A stretch of DNA of 64,000 nt, from positions 62,001 to 126,000 of the forward strand of contig NZ_VULN01000005.1 of assembly GCF_009696675.1 (NCBI RefSeq), in the 5' to 3' direction. The notes under the pieces were generated by a model. That model saw only the letters and a program-made list of their open reading frames with translations, was not told where the DNA came from and ran no database searches. The translations under genes were made by a program, and so were the position numbers. This DNA is from Acidaminococcus fermentans (GTDB lineage: Bacteria > Bacillota > Negativicutes > Acidaminococcales > Acidaminococcaceae). Shown here one piece after another: positions 51,570 to 59,617 of the stretch (positions are counted from its first letter, which is position 1; each line of letters begins with the position of its first letter).

Positions 51570-52397
51570 ATCCTTCACCATTTTTTCATAGTTTTTCGTT
51601 TGTTCTTCACCCAGATTCTTTACCAGAATCTTGTGGAATTCACCATTTTTCATCATTTCATCCAGGATTTCATTGACTTTGTCCACATTTTTGGAATCCT
51701 TTGGCAAAGCAATGCAGAAGATTTCATCCTTATCAGTGGACAATGCCAGCATATGCATTTCCAGTTCCGGATGTTCTTTGCAGAAAATAATGGCATGAGT
51801 ACCATCCACCAGTCCAGCATCCAGACGTCCATTCAATACATCCTGTACTACCAACAGAGAAGAATCAAGTTCCACTACATCAATCCCAGGGACAGCCTTC
51901 AAATCTCTTGCATAGGTAGTACCCATAGTCGTACCGGCCTTTTTCCCTTTCAGCATTTCCAGCGAAGAAAAATTTGTTCCTTTCTTGGCGATAATAGCTT
52001 TGGGTGGATAATAATAGGCCTTGGAGAAGCTGACCACTTTGCTCCGTTCATCAGTAGGAGAAAGGCCTGCCACAACCATATCAGCACGCCCGCTTTGCAG
52101 AGTCGGAACCAAGGAAGCAAATTTCATATCCTGAAACTCCACTTTCTTGCCCATTTTCTTACCAATGTATTCAGCAAGATCAATATCGATTCCTACAAAT
52201 TTTCCTGTTTTTTCATCAATAGATTGAAAAGGCGGGAATGTACAGTTGGTGGCTACTTTCAGCACACCATTGGGAGCACTGTCTTTGGCCGTATCAGCTG
52301 CCTTTTTCTGCTCTCCCCCGCATCCGGCCAGAAGAACAGAAGCAGACAGCACCATCAGCCCCATTGCAATCATTTTCATCATTTTACTTTTCATCAT
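51558..52397 (-). CDS. Family 3 solute-binding lipoprotein of the ABC importer
   Basis: A 279-residue lipoprotein: signal peptide MKMIAMGLMVLSASVLLAG then the lipobox LLAGC. Mature part has VATNCTFPPFQSIDEKTG, FVGIDIDLAEYIGKKMGKKV, and SLVPTLQSGRADMVVAGLSP, the standard amino-acid/opine-binding SBP_bac_3 pattern, with the arginine of TDERSKVVSFS. Captures the substrate at the outer face of the inner membrane. AT-rich. Good ribosome site GAGAGGGG. Confidence 0.94.
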   Translation of the reverse strand: MMKSKMMKMIAMGLMVLSASVLLAGCGGEQKKAADTAKDSAPNGVLKVATNCTFPPFQSIDEKTGKFVGIDIDLAEYIGKKMGKKVEFQDMKFASLVPTLQSGRADMVVAGLSPTDERSKVVSFSKAYYYPPKAIIAKKGTNFSSLEMLKGKKAGTTMGTTYARDLKAVPGIDVVELDSSLLVVQDVLNGRLDAGLVDGTHAIIFCKEHPELEMHMLALSTDKDEIFCIALPKDSKNVDKVNEILDEMMKNGEFHKILVKNLGEEQTKNYEKMVKDAGL

Positions 52398-52426
52398 TGT
52401 ATCCCCTCTCTGGACAACTTGTCCCT

Positions 52427-53257
52427 TTATCTTTTATATTCTGGAAAGCCATTTTGTACCAACAGATAGCGGGCCACCTGTTCATCCGTGGCAATCCACG
52501 CACCATGATCTTTGGCATACCGGACAAATTCACGCAGATTACGCAAATAGCCCGGACGGCCAATATACTGCGGATGCATAACAAAATTCATAAATCCTTT
52601 TTCTTCCAGGATTCCGTCCAGTTCTTCTTCCCAGATTTGAATGAATTCTCTCCCGCTTCGCAGATTGGTATGCATGGGGGATTGAATAGTATACATGTCA
52701 TAAGCCGTATCATCATGAATACTATCCTTGGGAAGTTCCACAATAGGAACTGTCTCTCCATTAATCTGATGAAGGAACGGTCTGTCAGTATCTCTCCAGT
52801 TGGAAGAATAGATATATCCCCGTTCTTTCCATAACCATAAATGAAAATCATAAAGATACCCTTCCGGACTGCGGTTCCCCATGGGGCGCTTTCCCGTGAT
52901 GCCGGTGAGTATTTTTTCACATTTCTCCATTAGGGCATTTTCTTTTTCATAATCATCATAAGCTTCATGTTTGTATCCATGATAGGATATTTCATGCCCT
53001 TGGAAAGCAATTTCACGAATGACTTCCGGATGTAGTTCTGCTATAAATGCTGGAGTGAAAAAGGTTGCCTTGACCTGTTCTGATTCCAACATCCTTAAAA
53101 TCCGTGGGATTCCCTGGCGAACAGAATAGACTCCCCTGGACAAATTCACCGGATGATGGATATTTTCAGGATTCCGTGTAGTCCACATGGTTTCTGCATC
53201 AATATCAAAGGACAGACACAGCGCCATCTTGTAAGGTTCCGGCCAGTGATAATTCAT
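52427..53257 (-). CDS. PuuE/PgdA-like polysaccharide-deacetylase-family protein 2
   Basis: A 276-residue carbohydrate-esterase-4 fold protein. LCLSFDIDAETMW has the metal aspartate and catalytic region, HEISYHGYKHEAYDD supplies HxxxH, GNRSPEG the Arg-x-Pro block, and FVMHPQYIGRPGY the HP motif. The FDxDAE and GRP features place it with PuuE allantoinase and H. pylori PgdA rather than secreted chitin deacetylases; no signal peptide, so cytoplasmic. Its ATG overlaps the stop of the upstream paralogue (ATGA). AT-rich. Confidence 0.88.
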   Translation of the reverse strand: MNYHWPEPYKMALCLSFDIDAETMWTTRNPENIHHPVNLSRGVYSVRQGIPRILRMLESEQVKATFFTPAFIAELHPEVIREIAFQGHEISYHGYKHEAYDDYEKENALMEKCEKILTGITGKRPMGNRSPEGYLYDFHLWLWKERGYIYSSNWRDTDRPFLHQINGETVPIVELPKDSIHDDTAYDMYTIQSPMHTNLRSGREFIQIWEEELDGILEEKGFMNFVMHPQYIGRPGYLRNLREFVRYAKDHGAWIATDEQVARYLLVQNGFPEYKR

Positions 53258-54126
53258 ATCTGTTCACCTCCCCTGGATTCATAGAAGTCCTTTACATAAT
53301 TTGCCACCGTTTCACAGTCTGCAATCCAGGCGCCTCTCTGCTGCATATAAAGAATTAATTTTTCCAGCATATGGATTCGGCTGACTCGACCGCTGAGCTG
53401 GGGATGGAGTTTCAGGACCATCACCTTATCACCTTCTGCCGCCAGTTCATCAAATGCATCCTGCCACTGGACATATACATCATCTGGACGCGAACTGCAT
53501 AATATGGTCGCTGAATCTGCATAAGAAAAATAATAATAGGTAAAATCATCCAGCGTCACATCAGTAGGAAGTTCTATGATTCCATTGGGAAGCTGGTATG
53601 GCCAATCGCAGTCTTTTAATGTGGAGTCATAGAGATATCCCTGTCTCTGATACAAATCCAAACTGTATTCCTGTAAGGTATCCAAAGGTCCCCGAGCCCC
53701 TGTCGGCTTTTTTCCAGAAACCTCAACAATCAGATTTTCAGCTTTCGCCAGATTTTCCTTTTCTTCCTCCATAGGAATACCCAATCGACTGTCATGCTCA
53801 TAACCATGGTATCCGATTTCCAACCCTCTGTCGGCAATTTTCTTCACCGCATCCGGATATTCTTCGATGATCTTCCCGGGAATGAAGAACGTGGCAGGCA
53901 GATGCTGCCGGTCCAGCAGAGCCAGGCACCGGTCCAGGCCTTCGTGAGGGCCGTACTGGCCCCGGGAAAAGTCAGAGAATCCGATGGTTTTCTTCCCAAT
54001 GACGGAATGACGCAAAAGTTCCGCGTCAAAATCAAAAGTCAGCATGACGGCGATCCGTTTGCCTCCCGGCCACTGGATCCCATCTCCGTTTTTCAAAGCA
54101 ATCAATAATTTCACCTTCCGTGCCAT
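53254..54126 (-). CDS. PuuE/PgdA-like polysaccharide-deacetylase-family protein 1
   Basis: A 290-residue paralogue of the next gene: AVMLTFDFDAELLRH, LEIGYHGYEHDSRLG with HxxxH, GARGPLD, and LKLHPQLSGRVSR. No signal peptide, so cytoplasmic. ATG 54126 lacks a ribosome site; a TTG at 54105 with AAGGTGA in front is a serious alternative. First gene of the operon, behind an extended -10 TGCTATAAT. The first 250 bp are GC-rich like the core genome while the rest is AT-rich, as if recombination ended inside the gene. Confidence 0.87.
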   Translation of the reverse strand: MARKVKLLIALKNGDGIQWPGGKRIAVMLTFDFDAELLRHSVIGKKTIGFSDFSRGQYGPHEGLDRCLALLDRQHLPATFFIPGKIIEEYPDAVKKIADRGLEIGYHGYEHDSRLGIPMEEEKENLAKAENLIVEVSGKKPTGARGPLDTLQEYSLDLYQRQGYLYDSTLKDCDWPYQLPNGIIELPTDVTLDDFTYYYFSYADSATILCSSRPDDVYVQWQDAFDELAAEGDKVMVLKLHPQLSGRVSRIHMLEKLILYMQQRGAWIADCETVANYVKDFYESRGGEQI

Positions 54127-54155
54127 AGTATAGGAATCTGATTGGAATAAAGGTT

Positions 54156-54164
54156 ATTATAGCA
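54156..54164 (-). promoter_or_regulatory. Extended -10 promoter of the six-gene operon
   Basis: Minus-strand TGCTATAAT (54156-54164); -35 region GCACAA is poor, as is usual with an extended -10 box. Confidence 0.5.
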
Positions 54165-54235
54165 CAGATAAGAAAAAGTTGTGCATATTTTTTCATGAAT
54201 TATGAATACATATAATTTCGTGTATCATTTATTAC

Positions 54236-54274
54236 AAAAAAAAGAAGCTGCCTGCTTGTTACGCAGACAGCTTC
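54236..54274 (-). terminator. Terminator of infC-rpmI-rplT
   Basis: Stem GAAGCTG..TGC / GCA..CAGCTTC with T-run of eight on the minus strand, 13 bp past the rplT stop. Confidence 0.8.
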
Positions 54275-54286
54275 CTGATTTCTCTC

Positions 54287-54640
54287 TTACAGAGCAGCCT
54301 TGGCAGTTTCCACCAGTTTGGCGAAAGCAGCGGCATCGTTTACAGCCATGTCGGCCAGGACTTTCCGGTCCAGCACAACGCCGGCTTTGGTCAGGCCGCA
54401 GATGAAACGGCTGTAGCTCAGGCCGTTGGCCCGGGTGGCAGCGTTGATCCGGGCGATCCACAGCTGACGGAATTCGCGTTTCTTGGCTCTTCTGTCACGA
54501 CGGGCATACATCAGGCCCTTCATGACGGTTTCATTGGCTTTTTTGAACAGCTTGCTCTTGGAACCTCTGTAGCCTTTGGCCAGCTTCAGGATATGTTTAT
54601 GACGTCTATGGGCAGTTACGCCGACTTTAATTCTTGCCAT
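54287..54640 (-). CDS. rplT: 50S ribosomal protein L20
   Basis: A 117-residue L20: [20 protein letters not shown] at the start, then [15 protein letters not shown] and [20 protein letters not shown]. Needed early in large-subunit assembly; in Firmicutes L20 represses its own operon by binding the infC leader. Last gene of infC-rpmI-rplT. Confidence 0.99.
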   Translation of the reverse strand: MARIKVGVTAHRRHKHILKLAKGYRGSKSKLFKKANETVMKGLMYARRDRRAKKREFRQLWIARINAATRANGLSYSRFICGLTKAGVVLDRKVLADMAVNDAAAFAKLVETAKAAL

Positions 54641-54686
54641 TGTTTATTTCCTCCTTGGAATCTCTGAAATCTCTCAAACAGTGAAA

Positions 54687-54884
54687 TTATGCGTACGGCA
54701 GCATCTTGGCTACACGTTCGTGGTCGGTCTTGTGGACCAGACCCGCTTTACGCAGGTTTCTCTTACGGGTAGGAGATTTGTGTTCCAGGATGTGGCTCCG
54801 GAAAGCTTTACCACGTTTGAATTCACCGGTAGCGGTGGCTTTGAAGCGTTTAGCAGCAGATCTGCGGGTTTTCATTTTCGGCAT
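54687..54884 (-). CDS. rpmI: 50S ribosomal protein L35
   Basis: A 65-residue basic protein: [20 protein letters not shown] and [18 protein letters not shown], exact L35 pattern. Between infC and rplT. ATG follows GGAGGATG. Confidence 0.98.
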   Translation of the reverse strand: MPKMKTRRSAAKRFKATATGEFKRGKAFRSHILEHKSPTRKRNLRKAGLVHKTDHERVAKMLPYA

Positions 54885-54902
54885 GATTGGACATCCTCCT
54901 TG

Positions 54903-55421
54903 TTATTTGGCACTTTTGGGAGCAACGATCATGATCATGTTGCGTCCTTCCAGCTTCGGCTTTCTTTCCACAGTGGCAATCTCCTGCAGTTGGTCAGCCA
55001 TTCTATTCAGTAATTGTTCACCCAGTTCCGGATGGGTCATTTCCCGGCCCCGGAACATGATGGTAACTTTTACCTTGTCACCGCCCTGTAAGAAGCGGAT
55101 GGCATTCTTGGTCTTTACTTCGAAATCGTGGTCTTCGATGCGGATCCGGAGTTTGACTTCCTTCACATCGATGATTCTCTGGCGCTTCCGGGCCTCTTTT
55201 TCTCTCTTCTGCTGTTCATAGAGATACTTGCCGTAATCCATGATCCGGCAGACCGGGGGTTTGGCCTTGGGAGCGATTTCCACCAGGTCCAGATGCTTTT
55301 CTTCGGCCAGGTGCAGGGCATCATGGAGAGACATGATTCCAAACTGTTCCCCGTCCGCAGAATTTACACGAACTTCTCTTGCGCGGATGGCTTCATTGAT
55401 CCGCAGTTCATCTTTTGCTAT
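54903..55421 (-). CDS. infC: Translation initiation factor IF-3
   Basis: About 172 residues: INEAIRAREVRVNSADGEQ then GIMSLHDALHLAEEKHLDLV, PPVCRIMDYGKYLYEQQKRE and IRIEDHDFEVKTKNAIRFL. No ATG, GTG or TTG is well placed; the codon 8 bases after GGAGG is ATA at 55421. infC of other bacteria starts at AUU or other rare codons so that IF-3 limits its own translation, so ATA is likely genuine. A GTG at 55430 lies in the ribosome site and is unlikely. The leader at 55431-55560 carries an attenuator. Confidence 0.93.
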   Translation of the reverse strand: MAKDELRINEAIRAREVRVNSADGEQFGIMSLHDALHLAEEKHLDLVEIAPKAKPPVCRIMDYGKYLYEQQKREKEARKRQRIIDVKEVKLRIRIEDHDFEVKTKNAIRFLQGGDKVKVTIMFRGREMTHPELGEQLLNRMADQLQEIATVERKPKLEGRNMIMIVAPKSAK

Positions 55422-55439
55422 GACGTTCACCTCCAATAG

Positions 55440-55558
55440 GTTAGACAGACAATAAAATAAAAACGGGCGAACCAAAGTCCACCCGTTGCAAATCCGTATC
55501 ACTGACCCTGTCGAGCGTTGCCGCAAGGTGAGAAGCAGGTGGCCTCTACTTTGGTTAC
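55440..55558 (-). promoter_or_regulatory. infC-operon leader with attenuator (L20-leader type)
   Basis: Between promoter and infC lies a structured leader: GAGGCCACCTGCTTCTCACC block, then AACGGGTGGAC / GTTCGCCCGTTTTTAT terminator-like hairpin, then the ribosome site. In Firmicutes this position holds the L20 leader, in which L20 favours termination. The assignment is by position and layout, not by alignment. Confidence 0.7.
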
Positions 55559-55564
55559 TTGATT

Positions 55565-55592
55565 ATTATACCACAGGGATATTATTTTGCAA
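55565..55592 (-). promoter_or_regulatory. Sigma-70 promoter of infC-rpmI-rplT
   Basis: Minus-strand TTGCAA (55587-55592), 16-bp spacer, TATAAT (55565-55570). Confidence 0.75.
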
Positions 55593-55598
55593 GCTTTT

Positions 55599-56105
55599 TT
55601 ACATCATCTGCCGGAATTTCTCAATGGGCAGCAGCCGGTAGAGCACCATGCAGATCACCAGATCCGGCAGCAGATAGGAACCGTTGGCCACCAGGGAATA
55701 AACTGCCGGGGACATGGTGGCCGGCGCATAGCTGGCAAAGAACACCACCCCGGAAAGGAAATGGAACAGATACCGGACGGCCACCCCCACGGCCATGCCC
55801 AGATAGGGCCGCTGAGGGAAGAATCCGCACAGACCCAGGGCCATGAAAGGCAGGGGATAATCCAGCAGCACCTGGACCGGATGGAGGATGTAGGGGTTCA
55901 GCAGCAGGTTCAGCAGCCCGTACACGAACCCGGCCATGATTCCCACCCGGGGCCCGTACACAAAGGCTATGAGCATCATGGGCAGCATCCCCCCCAGGGT
56001 AATGGTGCCTCCGTAGGGCATCCGGTAAAGGGGCAGCAGGCTCAGCACCAGGGTCAGGGCCAGGAGCAGGCCGCAGACAGTGGCCTGGTGAGTGGTGATC
56101 TTCAT
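55599..56105 (-). CDS. ThiT-like thiamine ECF transporter S component
   Basis: A 168-residue membrane protein with six helices: [20 protein letters not shown] and [20 protein letters not shown], then [19 protein letters not shown], the ThiT/YuaJ pattern including the YG and DYP thiamine-contact regions. It needs the shared EcfAAT module encoded elsewhere. Overlaps the nfo stop by 4 bp (ATGA). No TPP riboswitch is in front of it, unlike many thiT genes. Confidence 0.85.
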   Translation of the reverse strand: MKITTHQATVCGLLLALTLVLSLLPLYRMPYGGTITLGGMLPMMLIAFVYGPRVGIMAGFVYGLLNLLLNPYILHPVQVLLDYPLPFMALGLCGFFPQRPYLGMAVGVAVRYLFHFLSGVVFFASYAPATMSPAVYSLVANGSYLLPDLVICMVLYRLLPIEKFRQMM

Positions 56106-56947
56106 TGGCCGTCCCTCTCTTCTCTTGCCTGGCGCATCAGGGCGATTTCCGCCTGGTAGCCGGCCAGTTCATTGGGGGTCTCCAGGATAAAGGGCAGGTC
56201 CCGGAGGGCCGGATGATTCACCACGTTTTTCAGGGTATCCAGTCCGATGCATCCCAGGCCCAGTTTCTCGTGCCGGTCCTTGTGGGCTCCCAGGGGATTT
56301 TTGCTGTCGTTGAGATGGATGGCTTTCAGCCGGTCCAGCCCAAGGGTCCGGTCGAATTCTTCCAGTACTCCGTCCAGATCAGAAGCGATGTCATACCCTC
56401 CGTCCCACACATGGCAGGTATCCAGGCACACCCCCACTTTTTCCGGATGGTCCAGCCGGTCGATGATGGCCCGGAGTTCTCCGAAGGTCCGGCCCACTTC
56501 CGTCCCCTTCCCGGCCATGGTTTCCAGGAGCAGGGTGGTGGAAAGATCCGGATCCAGCACGGCGTTCAGGCACTGGGCAATGAGAGCGATGCCTGTTTCC
56601 GACCCCTGTCCCAGGTGGTTCCCCGGGTGCATGTTGTAATAGTTCCCGGGCACCGCCTCCAGCTTTCTCAAATCATCGGCGATGGTTTCCCGGGCAAAAG
56701 TCCGCACATCCTCCTTGGAAGAAGCCGGATTCAGGGTATAGGGAGCGTGGGCCACCAGAGGGATGGTCCGGTTGAGCTCCCAGAGGGCCTGGAATTTTTC
56801 CACATCTTTGGGATCGATTTCCTTGGCTTTGCTGCCCCGGGGATTCCGGGTAAAAAAGGCAAAAGTATCCGCTCCGATAGAAAGGGCCGTCTTCCCCATG
56901 GCGGCGAATCCTTTGCTGGAGGACAAATGACATCCAATATGAAGCAT
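56102..56947 (-). CDS. nfo: Endonuclease IV
   Basis: A 281-residue apurinic/apyrimidinic endonuclease: [62 protein letters not shown] and [20 protein letters not shown] hold the trinuclear zinc ligands. Functions in base excision repair. Followed by thiT; preceded by the degenerate histidine kinase gene 21 bp upstream. Confidence 0.95.
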   Translation of the reverse strand: MLHIGCHLSSSKGFAAMGKTALSIGADTFAFFTRNPRGSKAKEIDPKDVEKFQALWELNRTIPLVAHAPYTLNPASSKEDVRTFARETIADDLRKLEAVPGNYYNMHPGNHLGQGSETGIALIAQCLNAVLDPDLSTTLLLETMAGKGTEVGRTFGELRAIIDRLDHPEKVGVCLDTCHVWDGGYDIASDLDGVLEEFDRTLGLDRLKAIHLNDSKNPLGAHKDRHEKLGLGCIGLDTLKNVVNHPALRDLPFILETPNELAGYQAEIALMRQAREERDGQ

Positions 56948-56968
56948 CCTGTATGTACTTCCTTTCGT

Positions 56969-58303
56969 TTATTTCACGTGGCTTGCAAAATCAAAGGGCA
57001 GTTCGATGATGTACCGCATGCCCCGGCCTTCCGCATTGTCCGCCCGGATCTGTCCCCCCATCAGGGTCACCAGACGCTGGGTCACCACCAGGCCCAGGCC
57101 TCCGTGGACTTTGGCGCTGCCCACCTGCCGGGTCAGTTCAAAAGGCAGGAAGGCTTTCTCCACCATTTCCTGGGGCACCTTCATGCCGGCGCAGAGCACG
57201 GTGAATTCCATGGCAACTTTTTTGTTCTTCACCAGTTTCTGCCGTACGGCGCAAAGGACTTTCTGTCCCCGGTCCGTAAACAGCAGAGCATGGGTGAGCA
57301 GGTTCAGCAGTACCTGTTCCAGCCGTTTTTCGTCCCCGATCAGGTTGGGATACAAGAGAGGTTCCACGGTGCAGTCGTAGGTGATGCCCCGTTTCTCCCC
57401 TTCTTTCTGGAACAGCTGGTTCAGTTTGGTCAATGTCTCATCCACATTGAATTCCTCGCTGCGGATTTCCAGGGTGCCGTTTTCGATGTCGGACAGTTCC
57501 TTAACGTCTTCGATCATGGTCATGAGATACCGGGCTTCCTGCTGGCTTTCGTCCAGATAATCCTTCCGCCGTCCCGGATCCATTTCCTCCCGGGTGAGGC
57601 TGAGATTCCCCATAATATCCCGGAGGGCTTCCCGGGTATCCTGGCTGAACCGGTTGAGGAATTCCGTTTTGGCCTGGGCGGCCTTCCGGGCTTCGTTCAT
57701 GTCCAGGCTCAGCTGGGCCCGTTTTTCCATTTCTGCAGACCGGCTGTCATCCACATCCCGCTTCAGCAGCAGGCAGCTGCGGCTGTGGATTTTGTCATTC
57801 TTGACTCCCTGGAACAGGAAGGCCTTCCAATGGAAAGTACCGTCGGCGCCTTTTTCCCGGGCAATGAATTCCACCGGAGAGCAGGTCTTCATGGCCTTTT
57901 CGATGGCCCCTTTGATATAGTCTTCGTTGTATTTCAGGCCGTCGCTGGGATGGAGGGGTCCGATCAGGTCCCCGATTCCCTCAATGTCCCGCTGGTCGAT
58001 TTTCAGGTCTCCGTCCACGAAATGGTACCGGTAGGCCTTCTGCTTCTTCCAGTCCACATCTTCCAGACTGTCATAGGTATCACAGAGATGGGCGATCATC
58101 CGGCCGATCCGGTAGCGGATCTTCCGTTCCCGGCGCACCTGGTGGGTGCGGAACCGGTAGGCGATCAGCAGCAGGACCAGAAGGCCCAGCAGGACTTCCG
58201 CCCCGGTTTTCAGCATGGGTGCGGTGGGAAGAGTTCCCGCGGCACCGGGGAGGAAATTTTTCCAAACGGCGATCTGACTGGTCAGGGTATTGATGATTTC
58301 CAT
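56969..58303 (-). CDS. Degenerate sensor histidine kinase (probable pseudokinase)
   Basis: A 444-residue protein with one membrane helix at about 35-50, a PAS-like region (about 85-185), a coiled coil, a DHp-like region and a HATPase-like end. In the H-box the sequence is RFSQDTREALRDIMG, with Gln221 where the phospho-accepting His should be. The N-box reads NLLTHALLFT, lacking the Mg-binding Asn, and the G1 box is lost (CAGMKVP), though GGLGLVVTQRLVTLMGG (G2) survives. No response regulator nearby. Most likely a sensory scaffold, not an active kinase. Confidence 0.8.
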   Translation of the reverse strand: MEIINTLTSQIAVWKNFLPGAAGTLPTAPMLKTGAEVLLGLLVLLLIAYRFRTHQVRRERKIRYRIGRMIAHLCDTYDSLEDVDWKKQKAYRYHFVDGDLKIDQRDIEGIGDLIGPLHPSDGLKYNEDYIKGAIEKAMKTCSPVEFIAREKGADGTFHWKAFLFQGVKNDKIHSRSCLLLKRDVDDSRSAEMEKRAQLSLDMNEARKAAQAKTEFLNRFSQDTREALRDIMGNLSLTREEMDPGRRKDYLDESQQEARYLMTMIEDVKELSDIENGTLEIRSEEFNVDETLTKLNQLFQKEGEKRGITYDCTVEPLLYPNLIGDEKRLEQVLLNLLTHALLFTDRGQKVLCAVRQKLVKNKKVAMEFTVLCAGMKVPQEMVEKAFLPFELTRQVGSAKVHGGLGLVVTQRLVTLMGGQIRADNAEGRGMRYIIELPFDFASHVK

Positions 58304-58321
58304 AATCCACGCTCCTTGCCC

Positions 58322-59470
58322 TTACTGTTGGAGCTGCTGACGGAGATAGGCTTCCGCCACCTGCAGCTGGTTGCTTCCTTCTTCATTGGCGGCTTCCACC
58401 ACCTGGTCCGGCTCGATGCCCACCTTGTCGATGCTCCGGCCGCTGGGGGTATAATACCGGGCCACGGTCAGCTTCACGGCGGTTTTGTTGCTCAGAAGGA
58501 AAATATTCTGGACCACACCCTTGCCATAGGTCTTCACCCCGAAGATTTTCCCGGATCCGGTATCCTGGATGGCGCCGGAGACGATTTCCGCCGCGCTGGC
58601 GGTGCCATGGTTCACCAGTACCGCCAGGGGGAAGTCCACTTTTTCCAACGAAGAGGATTCGGTCTGGGTGTTCCCGTCCTTGTCCGTAACGGACACGATG
58701 GGACCTTTGGGCACCAGGTACCGGGCTACTTCCACACCGCTTTCCAGAAGGCCTCCCGGGTTGTCCCGCAGGTCCAGTACCAGGGCCTTCATCCCCTTGT
58801 CCCGGAGATCCTGGAGGCTGGCACCGAAGTCTTTGCCTGTATCCTCGTTGAAATTGGTCACCCGGATATACCCGATGCCGTTTTCATCCATCCGGCTGTA
58901 CACGCTTTTCAGCTTGATGTCGCTGCGGGTAACGGTTACATCCCGGGGTTCCTCCTCTCCCCGTTTCAGGGTCAGGGTCACCTGGGATCCGTCCTGCCCC
59001 CGGATCTTTTTCACCACCTGGTTCAGAGTCTGGCCGGACAGGTCTTCTCCGTCGATTTTCAGCAGGATGTCCCCGGCTTTGATGCCGGCCTTGTAGGCAG
59101 GGGTGTCCTCAATGGGAGCCACCACCACGAACTGGCTGTCCTTTTTCTGGCCCATGACCATGCCCACCCCGCCGAAATGGCCTTCGGTCATGGTGGACAG
59201 GGCCTGGAAGTCCTGGTTGTCCAGGTAGGTGGAATAGGGATCGTTCAGGACCCCCACCATGCCTTTGAGCGCCCCGTCATAAATGGCTTTCCGATCGGTT
59301 TCCCCTACATAATGTTCCTGGATCAGGTGCATGGTCCGGACGATCTGGAAAAGGGCTCCCGGGTCTCCGATCCAGTTTTTCATCAGATAATAGGTCCCGC
59401 CGCTGAACACACCCAGGGACAGGAAGAATACCCCCAGCATCTGGGGGGCTGTATAGCGTTTTTTGAACAT
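58322..59470 (-). CDS. Carboxyl-terminal processing protease (S41, CtpA-type)
   Basis: A 382-residue protease: N-terminal anchor helix (MLGVFFLSLGVFSGGTYYLM), PDZ domain (GGVGMVMGQKKDSQFVVVAP..AGIKAGDILLKIDGE), and S41 catalytic core with NHGTASAAEIVSGA (Ser) and FGVKTYGKGVVQ (Lys). Cleaves C termini of envelope proteins in the periplasm. ATG 59470 with GAGG. Typical partner of the next gene, since CtpA genes often follow EnvC-type M23 hydrolase genes, as here. Confidence 0.93.
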   Translation of the reverse strand: MFKKRYTAPQMLGVFFLSLGVFSGGTYYLMKNWIGDPGALFQIVRTMHLIQEHYVGETDRKAIYDGALKGMVGVLNDPYSTYLDNQDFQALSTMTEGHFGGVGMVMGQKKDSQFVVVAPIEDTPAYKAGIKAGDILLKIDGEDLSGQTLNQVVKKIRGQDGSQVTLTLKRGEEEPRDVTVTRSDIKLKSVYSRMDENGIGYIRVTNFNEDTGKDFGASLQDLRDKGMKALVLDLRDNPGGLLESGVEVARYLVPKGPIVSVTDKDGNTQTESSSLEKVDFPLAVLVNHGTASAAEIVSGAIQDTGSGKIFGVKTYGKGVVQNIFLLSNKTAVKLTVARYYTPSGRSIDKVGIEPDQVVEAANEEGSNQLQVAEAYLRQQLQQ

Positions 59471-59617
59471 AGTTTGCCTCTGTGGGATGCTGCCCGGCAG
59501 CATCCCTGTCACTGGTCACTGGTCAATTGTCACTGGCCGCTGGAAGGCAAACGCCGGGCATTTGCCACCGAATGCAGAAATTTTCTCTGCTCTTTACTCT
59601 TTTCTCTGCACTCCTGC

